DNA of 61,088 nucleotides from contig SFDZ01000007.1 of NCBI GenBank assembly GCA_004557405.1, positions 1-61,088 on the forward strand. The letters run 5' to 3'. A model generated the notes under the pieces. The model searched no databases. It saw only the letters and a program-made list of their open reading frames with translations, and was not told the origin of the DNA. Below are positions 34,978-40,855 of this stretch, in pieces (the first letter of the stretch is position 1; every line of letters begins with the position of its first letter). A program made the position numbers and the translations under genes. The stretch comes from Bacteroidales bacterium. GTDB lineage: Bacteria > Bacteroidota > Bacteroidia > Bacteroidales > Paludibacteraceae.

Positions 34978-35571
34978 ATGACAGCGAAACAATATCTACA
35001 AAAAATCGGGTGCTGGGTCCGGCAACAAAGCACGACGTGGGGCGGATTCTTGCGTCATCCCGACAAGGCCTTTCGGGCGGCGGCCGAAGCCGACGATGCC
35101 GAACAAGCAGCGTCGCGCAGTGTTGTGGTTGGCGTTGTGTGTTGTGGCGTCGCCGAACTCGTAGGTTTTGCCATCGCACACGATACCATGTGGTTTTTCC
35201 CGCTGCTGGCGGCGTTGTTGCGCATGGCGGCGTTGTGGAGCGCGTGGTGGCTGTCGGTGCGGGGCATTGTGCCCATTGTGCAACGCTATCTGCGGGTGAA
35301 TCTGACACAGCGCGATGGACACTTGCTCGTCTCCTATGGCATGATTACCGTTTTTGCCACCAACTGTCTGTTGTCGTTTGTGCCTATCACGTTTTTGTAT
35401 GTCTTGGCGTTTGGCAATATGTTTATGCTGCAGAGCGGCGTGGTAGCCTATGTCGATGCCGACGAAACCAAAATCGGACGCCTGACCATCGGCCTTGCAG
35501 CATGGCTGTGTGTGTTGCCGTGTGTGTTGGAATATGTGCTGAAAATGTTGCTGCCAAATGCACCTTTGTAA
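34978..35571 (+). CDS. Yip1-like membrane protein
   Basis: The 197-residue protein has an N-terminal soluble part (FLRHPDKAFRAAAEADDAEQAAS) followed by five hydrophobic segments. WGGFLRHPDKAF is like the first motif of YIP1-family bacterial proteins, which have unknown function. The start is the ATG at 34978, 14 bp after the nfo stop. It is the last gene of the operon that begins at 29184. Confidence 0.65.
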   Translation: MTAKQYLQKIGCWVRQQSTTWGGFLRHPDKAFRAAAEADDAEQAASRSVVVGVVCCGVAELVGFAIAHDTMWFFPLLAALLRMAALWSAWWLSVRGIVPIVQRYLRVNLTQRDGHLLVSYGMITVFATNCLLSFVPITFLYVLAFGNMFMLQSGVVAYVDADETKIGRLTIGLAAWLCVLPCVLEYVLKMLLPNAPL

Positions 35572-35612
35572 GTTTTTTGGCATTTTCTGTTGCGTGATTC
35601 AATAAAAAGACG

Positions 35613-35620
35613 TACATTTG
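35613..35620 (+). promoter_or_regulatory. Promoter -7 box for the FKBP lipoprotein gene
   Basis: TACATTTGCAAAT matches TAnnTTTG, 24 bp before the ATG at 35645. Confidence 0.65.
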
Positions 35621-35644
35621 CAAATATTTTTCGCCAATCGATTC

Positions 35645-36112
35645 ATGAAGAAATTTATCCCGATATTCGTGCTATGTGTGGTCGCATGTAGTTGCCAACC
35701 CGACTTTAGCGTTTGGCGCGATGTGAATACTGACGTCATGGCTACGATGCAGGGCGACACCGCCTACAAATCGACACCTTCGGGCGTTTTGTATAAGGTG
35801 GTTTATCCTGTGTATCACAAAGGCTATGTGCCGAAACCCGATTCCTACGTACAGGTCAATTACAAAGGCATGTTGGTCGATGGCACGGTGTTCGAAGTGC
35901 AAGACTCGGCGTGGTTGCAAGTGTCCGATTTGATTACAGGTTGGCAGGAAGCCCTCTGCATGATGACCGATGGCGAAAAATGGCGCTTGTATGTGCCTTA
36001 CGACTTAGGCTACGGCGCCGACGGATTGAAATTGGCCAACGGCAATTTTGCCATACCGCCATACTCCACACTGGTTTTCGACTTGGAACTGCTCATGGTT
36101 GTCAATAATTGA
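35645..36112 (+). CDS. FKBP-type peptidyl-prolyl cis-trans isomerase, lipoprotein
   Basis: The 155-residue protein has a lipoprotein signal with Cys15 (or Cys17) in VVACSC, so it sits in the periplasm or outer membrane. The FKBP core is visible: GVLYKVVYPV, YVQVNYKGMLVDGTVFEVQDS, LITGWQEALCMMTDGEKWRLYVPYDLGYG and the closing strand STLVFDLELLMV. A typical FKBP has F-D-S after DGTVF; here the sequence reads FEVQDSAW. It probably assists folding of envelope proteins. Confidence 0.88.
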   Translation: MKKFIPIFVLCVVACSCQPDFSVWRDVNTDVMATMQGDTAYKSTPSGVLYKVVYPVYHKGYVPKPDSYVQVNYKGMLVDGTVFEVQDSAWLQVSDLITGWQEALCMMTDGEKWRLYVPYDLGYGADGLKLANGNFAIPPYSTLVFDLELLMVVNN

Positions 36113-36154
36113 TTTTTTTTTCGCCGGCGCAACAACAAACAGAAACACTGAAAC

Positions 36155-36838
36155 ATGAACAAACGCTTATTGTTAATACTGATTGCAGCATGTTGCATGG
36201 CCACAGCGGCCGCACAACGTTTGGGCGGCATTGTCGGTTATCAACTGACACAGGGCGTGCAAACCACCACCGATCATCTTGTCAACTTTAATGCAACGCC
36301 GGGGTCGGGGTTTGCCGTCGGCGTATTGTTCGATTGGGACATCACCAATCGCTGGGGATTGGAGGTGGCGGCCACCTACAATCTGCGCACATCGCACTAC
36401 AATCTGCACTACCTGTCCGACACAACAACGCGCTTCAAACGGCAACTCTATTTCCTGAATATTCCGGTGCACGCGTATGTCAATTTCCCTTTCCGCAAAT
36501 GGACATTGGCACTCTATTTCGGGCCCTCGTTCAACGTCGGACTGCACGGCAAAGATATGGCGTGGGAAAATACGGATTGGCAAAAACCGGTGATGTTCGA
36601 GGAGGACGAATTGTATGGCGACGACGGACGGCTCTATCGCTTCGAAATCGGTGCCGAAATCGGCCTAAACGCCAAATATCGCAACTTCATTTGGTCGATT
36701 GGCTACCATCACGGGTTCAACAACTTGGACAAAAACGATTATCAGTGGACGCTCGATTTGCCGACCGACACCAAAAGTTATGTAACGATGGGCGAGGTGA
36801 AGGTGTCGTTTGGCTATCTGTTCGATTTGAAAAAATAA
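36155..36838 (+). CDS. Outer-membrane beta-barrel protein (PorT-like)
   Basis: The 227-residue secreted protein starts with a signal peptide ending ATAAAQ. The mature chain alternates hydrophobic and polar residues in short amphipathic strands (RWGLEVAATYNLRTS, QLYFLNIPVHAYVNFPF, WTLALYFGPSFNVGL, YRFEIGAEIGLNAKY) and ends MGEVKVSFGYLFDLKK, as expected for an eight-strand barrel of the PorT/OmpW-like group. No plug or TonB box is present. It lies 42 bp after the FKBP gene and ahead of a terminator. Confidence 0.75.
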   Translation: MNKRLLLILIAACCMATAAAQRLGGIVGYQLTQGVQTTTDHLVNFNATPGSGFAVGVLFDWDITNRWGLEVAATYNLRTSHYNLHYLSDTTTRFKRQLYFLNIPVHAYVNFPFRKWTLALYFGPSFNVGLHGKDMAWENTDWQKPVMFEEDELYGDDGRLYRFEIGAEIGLNAKYRNFIWSIGYHHGFNNLDKNDYQWTLDLPTDTKSYVTMGEVKVSFGYLFDLKK

Positions 36839-36870
36839 CGACTTGTTTGGCCAACATGCCGAACCATATT

Positions 36871-36909
36871 CGCCGATGCTTTTCTGAATCGCATCGGCGT
36901 TTTTTTTAT
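36871..36909 (+). terminator. Intrinsic terminator after the barrel gene
   Basis: CGCCGATGC (36871-36879) pairs perfectly with GCATCGGCG (36891-36899) around an 11-nt loop, followed by eight T. The T-run touches the end of the converging flippase gene. Confidence 0.9.
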
Positions 36910-38426
36910 TTTTTGAGCCTCGACAATGTGCTGAATATCAACTGCTTGATTTCGATCGAAATGTTCCATCGGCACACGCACCACACCCCCAAAAGTGCGA
37001 TGACACAGGTGAGAATGACGGCTTCGGCGCCTTGCAACCAGAGGCTGTCGCCAATGGCAGGGTAGAGGTGTCGGAGGCCAAAACGACAGGCCGCATCCAG
37101 CGCAAACATCACTACGATGATGCCGACCACCTTGATTTGCGGCCACGAAAAAGGCGTTATCCTCAGTTTGAATCGCACCAAAATCAGTAGCGCCATGTAG
37201 TAGAACAAGTATGCCAGCAACGTGGCCATGGCAGCACCATCGATGCCCCAACGCGGAATCAGATGATTGTTGAAAAAAATGGCCAAAGCCGTTTGCAGAA
37301 ACGCAAAAATCAGCGAAAAATAGTAGTAACGCGAATAGTTGAGCGCCGATGTGCCGATGCTCAATGTGGAGTTGATGAGTTTCGAAATGCCCAAAATGAG
37401 TACCACATTTTTGGCTATGGCATAGTGGTCGCCGTTGGGCAGAAGCGCAAAAAACAGGTCGATGTTGCTCCAAATGACGAAAAACAAAAATGCGCCTACC
37501 AGCAGTTGATGCAACGATACGTTTTGGCACAAATTGTTGGCTCCGGCGATGTTGTTGTCTTTCACGGCTTGCGATAGTTGCGGCTGTGCAATGGCACCCA
37601 ACGATCGGTAAGGAATGTCGATGATGGTGGCAATGTAAGTGGCGATGGCAAAAACTCCGGTAAACGCCAACCCCTGTTGCGCACTGATAAAAAAGGTGCT
37701 GAGTACCGGCGTGATGGCGGTGGCAAATGCCGTTGTTATCAAAAATAGGGTATAGAGGCTGTAGTCGCGTCGGAGTGGCTTGGTAATATGCTGTGGGTCG
37801 GCATGCAGCGATATGCGCCCCAACGAAAACAGATAGCCGACATTGACAAGGGTGGCAATGCCGTACACACCGCAAAATGCCATTACAAATTCGGTCAGGC
37901 TGAGCCACCCGAAGGCGTAGAGCAGATAGGCTGCCAAGGTGAGCACCCGCACAATGACTTCGCGCGTGATTTTGGGCACCACAATCCGCATCAATACGTT
38001 GGCATTCGACTCGAAAATGGTCATGTAGAGCATGAAAAATGCTAATGGCAGCACGGCGTAATAATAATCGACAAAGAGCGGCGATTTTTCGATGAACGCA
38101 TGCTCGATGGGCGCGCGCAGCAGGATATAGAGCAACCCGAAAATGACAAAACCGATGAGCGGAATGACCAACGTCCACAGGAAAAAACCGTGGTCGCCGC
38201 TTTTCGCATCCTTGAAGTAGGGATAGTAGCGCACGATGGACGAACCGGTGCCAAGTTGCGCCAATGCGGCCAACAAGGTGGCGGCATCTACCAATACGCG
38301 TGTCAACCCGATTTCTTCCGCCGTCAGAAAACGCGTCAGAACAAAGAAAGTGGTAACAAAACCAATGGCGACACCGATGTAATTGGCTATGGTGCCTTTG
38401 ATGCTTTGTCTGATGATTACTCCCAA
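36906..38426 (-). CDS. Oligosaccharide flippase (MOP/Wzx family)
   Basis: The 506-residue membrane protein has about 12-14 hydrophobic helices and begins GVIIRQSIKGTIANYIGVAIGFVTTFFVLTRFLTAEEIGL, a typical start of polysaccharide-transport MOP exporters that flip lipid-linked glycans. The conserved GTIANYIG and the second-half PRWGIDGAAMATLLAYL repeat of the fold fit. The start codon is TTG; no ATG exists between the trxB stop and this codon, and related proteins begin with the same GxxIRQSIK. It lies 15 bp after trxB on the same strand, with no glycan cluster around it. Confidence 0.85.
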   Translation of the reverse strand: MGVIIRQSIKGTIANYIGVAIGFVTTFFVLTRFLTAEEIGLTRVLVDAATLLAALAQLGTGSSIVRYYPYFKDAKSGDHGFFLWTLVIPLIGFVIFGLLYILLRAPIEHAFIEKSPLFVDYYYAVLPLAFFMLYMTIFESNANVLMRIVVPKITREVIVRVLTLAAYLLYAFGWLSLTEFVMAFCGVYGIATLVNVGYLFSLGRISLHADPQHITKPLRRDYSLYTLFLITTAFATAITPVLSTFFISAQQGLAFTGVFAIATYIATIIDIPYRSLGAIAQPQLSQAVKDNNIAGANNLCQNVSLHQLLVGAFLFFVIWSNIDLFFALLPNGDHYAIAKNVVLILGISKLINSTLSIGTSALNYSRYYYFSLIFAFLQTALAIFFNNHLIPRWGIDGAAMATLLAYLFYYMALLILVRFKLRITPFSWPQIKVVGIIVVMFALDAACRFGLRHLYPAIGDSLWLQGAEAVILTCVIALLGVWCVCRWNISIEIKQLIFSTLSRLKK

Positions 38427-38441
38427 AGTGTTGATTGTCAG

Positions 38442-39383
38442 TTATTTGTGTTCGGCAATGAATCGTTCGGCTTCCATGGCTGCTTTGCAACCGCTGCCGG
38501 CCGCCACCACTGCTTGTCGGTAGCGCGGGTCGGCCACATCGCCGGCGGCAAATACGCCCGGAATGTTGGTGCATGGCGTCTCGGCCGGGAATGTTTTGAT
38601 ATAGCCGGCTTCGTCGGTCGTAACGTAACGACTGAACAGTTCCGAGTTCGGATGGTGCCCGATGGCAAGGAAAAAACCGTCAATTTTTATCTCTACTATC
38701 TCTTCGTCGGGTTCGCCTTTGCGTTTCACAAGGCGTGCGCCTTCCACACCGTCGTTGCCTATCAGCCCGAGCGTGTTGTGTTCGAACAGCACTTCGATGT
38801 TTGGCGTGTTCAGCACGCGTTCCTGCATGATTTTCGAGGCGCGCAGGAAAGGCTTGCGCACTATCAGATAGACTTTTTCGCACAAGCCGGCCAAATAGGT
38901 GGCCTCTTCGCAGGCGGTATCGCCGCCACCGACTACGGCTACACGTTTTTTGCGATAGAAAAATCCGTCGCAAGTGGCGCATGCCGATACACCTTTGCCG
39001 GCAAATTTCTGTTCGTCGGGCAAACCTAAATATTTAGCCGATGCGCCGGTCGCAATAATGACCGTGTCGGCTTCGATGGTGGTGCTTTCGTCAATCACCA
39101 CTTGGTGCGGATGCCCCGAAAAATCGACCGAAGTAACGACTCCGAAACGGATGTCGGCACCAAAACGTTCGGCTTGCGCACGAAAATCACTCATCATCAT
39201 ATTGGCATCGATGCCGTCGGGATAGCCGGGAAAATTTTCGACTTCGGTGGTTTGCGTAAGTTGACCTCCGGGTTGCATACCTTCGTACAAAACGGGCGAC
39301 AGATTGGCGCGCCCGGCATAAATGGCGGCTGTGTAACCGGCCGGTCCTGAACCGATTATCAGGCATTTAACATGTTCGTTCAT
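38442..39383 (-). CDS. trxB: Thioredoxin-disulfide reductase
   Basis: The 313-residue flavoprotein reduces thioredoxin with NADPH. FAD motif CLIIGSGPAGYTAAIYAGRA, the redox-active Cys135-Ala-Thr-Cys138 in GVSACATCDGFFY, the NADPH site VVGGGDTACEEATYL and the C-terminal GVFAAGDVADPRYRQAVVAAGSG are all present. The start is the ATG at 39381-39383 (MNEHVKCLII), not the upstream in-frame codon. The flippase gene follows on the same transcript. Confidence 0.96.
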   Translation of the reverse strand: MNEHVKCLIIGSGPAGYTAAIYAGRANLSPVLYEGMQPGGQLTQTTEVENFPGYPDGIDANMMMSDFRAQAERFGADIRFGVVTSVDFSGHPHQVVIDESTTIEADTVIIATGASAKYLGLPDEQKFAGKGVSACATCDGFFYRKKRVAVVGGGDTACEEATYLAGLCEKVYLIVRKPFLRASKIMQERVLNTPNIEVLFEHNTLGLIGNDGVEGARLVKRKGEPDEEIVEIKIDGFFLAIGHHPNSELFSRYVTTDEAGYIKTFPAETPCTNIPGVFAAGDVADPRYRQAVVAAGSGCKAAMEAERFIAEHK

Positions 39384-39401
39384 AGCGTGTGAATTTTTCC
39401 G

Positions 39402-39409
39402 CAAATTTA
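39402..39409 (-). promoter_or_regulatory. Promoter -7 box for trxB
   Basis: The minus strand reads TAAATTTG, matching TAnnTTTG, 18 bp before the ATG. Confidence 0.55.
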
Positions 39410-39494
39410 CGCAAATAATCCGAATTACCCAATTATCGAATGAATTTCTATCCGTAGAGCCGAAAAAAAGTTTTTTTAGGGGGCAAGAATTGTA

Positions 39495-39512
39495 GCAGGT
39501 AGGCCTGCCTGC
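39495..39512. repeat. Short palindrome upstream of the lipoprotein gene
   Basis: GCAGGTAGGCCTGCCTGC folds on itself with only one G-U pair. The sequence CCTGCCTGC also appears, inverted, at about 40595-40604 on the far side of the lipoprotein gene, so the gene is flanked by related elements. Confidence 0.7.
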
Positions 39513-39540
39513 GGTCGATAGGGAGGGTTTGGAAGATGAA

Positions 39541-39564
39541 AGAGTAAGAGTAAGAGTAAGAGAG
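39541..39564. repeat. Tandem AGAGTA microrepeat
   Basis: Three and a half copies of a 6-bp unit (AGAGTA) lie in the 346-bp gap between trxB and the next gene. No coding frame covers it. Confidence 0.85.
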
Positions 39565-39574
39565 CCACCTCCAA

Positions 39575-39607
39575 CCCTTAAACTCTTAAACCCTTAAAAC
39601 TCTTAAA
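39575..39607. repeat. Tandem CYCTTAAA repeat
   Basis: Four copies of an 8-bp unit alternate CCCTTAAA and CTCTTAAA, with one extra A. It lies 50 bp upstream of the promoter box of the next gene. Confidence 0.85.
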
Positions 39608-39656
39608 CTTTTTCGAACTTTTATACTAAATCCTTGCAATTTTCACACTTTTGTAC

Positions 39657-39664
39657 TATCTTTG
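39657..39664 (+). promoter_or_regulatory. Promoter -7 box for the lipoprotein at 39730
   Basis: TATCTTTGTGG matches TAnnTTTG, 65 bp before the ATG. Confidence 0.7.
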
Positions 39665-39729
39665 TGGCGACATAAATACAAACAAACGACAAACATTACC
39701 CATTTATCCACACTAAAAACCTCAAAACA

Positions 39730-40455
39730 ATGAAAACGACTAAAATTTTTGCAGCCTTGTGCTGCGTGGCAGCGCTGTTTGCAGCGTGCGAACCGCAAAC
39801 CAACGACCCCAACAACGGGCAAAACAACAACTCAAACCAAAATGGCGAAGACGCTTCAGGTAGCGCTAACGGCTATGATTATGTTGACCTCGGCTTGCCG
39901 AGCGGCCTGAAATGGGCTACCTGCAACGTAGGCGCTGACAAACCCGAAGGGTACGGCGATTATTTTGCTTGGGGCGAAGTCGAATCGAAGCCCATTTGCG
40001 ATTGGAGTACGTACAAATGGTGTCAGGGAAGTTCTACTACTCAAACCAAGTATTGCACGGATAGTGAGTATGGTGTCGTGGATAACAAAACCGTGCTCGA
40101 CCTTGCTGACGATGCTGCCCATGCCAATTGGGGTGGCAAGTGGCGTATGCCCACCGAAGCCGAATGGACGGAACTGCGTGAAAAATGCACTTGGACTTGG
40201 ACTACCATCCATGGCGTACCCGGTTATGAAGTGAAGAGCAAGGTCAATAGCAATTCTATTTTCCTCCCCGCAGCCGGTCTCTGCGGTGGTACAGGCTTGT
40301 ATCTCTTGGGTGAAAACGGCTATTATTGGTCGAGTTCGCTCGAATCGGACTCCTACCCGTACTGCGCGTGGTGTGTGGCCTTCAGTTTGGGCGGCTATGA
40401 CAGCGATTTCGACGGCCGTTATTGTGGAAAATCTATCCGTCCTGTGCTAAAATAG
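39730..40455 (+). CDS. Lipoprotein with a Fibrobacter-type (FISUMP-like) paralogous domain
   Basis: The 241-residue lipoprotein has signal sequence end ALFAAC (Cys20), followed by an Asn/Gln-rich linker at 21-48. The domain starts YVDLGLPSGLKWATCNVGADKPEGYGDYFAWGE and continues through KWRMPTEAEWTELREKCTW, IFLPAAGLCGGTG and YWSSSLES to SIRPVLK. These are the marks of the large FISUMP/DUF1566-like family of Bacteroidetes and Fibrobacter surface lipoproteins, related to C-type lectin/formylglycine-enzyme folds. Function is not known. Repeats lie on both sides. Confidence 0.8.
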   Translation: MKTTKIFAALCCVAALFAACEPQTNDPNNGQNNNSNQNGEDASGSANGYDYVDLGLPSGLKWATCNVGADKPEGYGDYFAWGEVESKPICDWSTYKWCQGSSTTQTKYCTDSEYGVVDNKTVLDLADDAAHANWGGKWRMPTEAEWTELREKCTWTWTTIHGVPGYEVKSKVNSNSIFLPAAGLCGGTGLYLLGENGYYWSSSLESDSYPYCAWCVAFSLGGYDSDFDGRYCGKSIRPVLK

Positions 40456-40486
40456 AGCCGAGCATATAGATTTAAGTAGATAGATT

Positions 40487-40514
40487 GTAGGGACGTGGCG
40501 CGCCGCGTCCCTAC
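40487..40514. repeat. 28-bp palindromic element (REP-like) after the lipoprotein gene
   Basis: GTAGGGACGTGGCG (40487-40500) is followed directly by CGCCGCGTCCCTAC (40501-40514). The two halves are reverse complements apart from one G-U pair. Near-identical GTAGGGACGCG-type palindromes are widespread multicopy elements in some bacterial genomes; here it may also end the lipoprotein transcript. Confidence 0.8.
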
Positions 40515-40576
40515 GTTTGTATCAATCGCACTGCTTTGGTCAAGCAAAAGAAATGAAAAAACAAGAACATAAATTT

Positions 40577-40616
40577 TACCCCCAAATTCTCTACCGGCAG
40601 GCAGGGCTTGGGGGTA
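40577..40616. repeat. Inverted repeat with 9-bp arms
   Basis: TACCCCCAA (40577-40585) and TTGGGGGTA (40608-40616) are exact complements around a loop containing CCGGCAGGCAGG, which is related to the palindrome at 39495-39512. Confidence 0.7.
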
Positions 40617-40675
40617 GGAATGAAAGCAGCAAAAGAGAAAACAAACAAACTCCGACACAACCAATAAAAAACAGC

Positions 40676-40682
40676 AAAAAAA
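40676..40682 (-). terminator. T-tract ending the SRP RNA
   Basis: On the minus strand the closing stem CTTACCC is followed by TC and then seven T. The RNA's terminal helix plus this tract forms the terminator. Confidence 0.65.
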
Positions 40683-40684
40683 GA

Positions 40685-40781
40685 GGGTAAGCTTGCTATA
40701 TCGCACCGCTACAACCTTCTACCCTTGCTGCGGTCAGGCCCTGGGGGAGTTCAAAGGGAGCTGGTCGTATAGGACTTACCC
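40685..40781 (-). ncRNA. ffs: Signal recognition particle RNA (small bacterial type)
   Basis: On the minus strand the RNA is about 97 nt and folds into one long hairpin whose ends GGGTAAG and CTTACCC pair. The helix 8 core is recognisable: TTTGAACTCCCCCAGG, then AGCAAGGGTA on the other strand, matching the CAGG/AGCA symmetric loop bound by Ffh. The apical part between CAGG and AGCA is GCC-UGAC-CGC instead of the usual NCC-GGAA-GGN. A perfect promoter box lies just upstream and a T-tract just downstream, which fixes the strand. It lies between the TonB-dependent receptor gene and the lipoprotein. Confidence 0.85.
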
Positions 40782-40786
40782 GACTG

Positions 40787-40794
40787 CAAAGGTA
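40787..40794 (-). promoter_or_regulatory. Promoter -7 box for SRP RNA
   Basis: The minus strand reads TACCTTTGCAGTC, matching TAnnTTTG, six bases before the predicted RNA 5' end. Confidence 0.7.
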
Positions 40795-40855
40795 CTCCAA
40801 AAATACGAAACAGACAAATTTTTTGCCGTTTTTTTGCACTGAGTGTGCAACTATG

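Noticed and set aside
33482..35308. Minus-strand open frame opposite the thioesterase and nfo genes
   Set aside because: It is opposite an operon with coupled starts and has no recognisable protein features.
39541..39607. CRISPR-like array
   Set aside because: The units are 6-8 bp, directly adjacent and without spacers, so they are simple tandem repeats.
40681..40790. Plus-strand reading of the SRP RNA
   Set aside because: The hairpin is nearly symmetric, but the promoter box, the T-tract and the TGAAC...AGCAAGGGT order fit only the minus strand.
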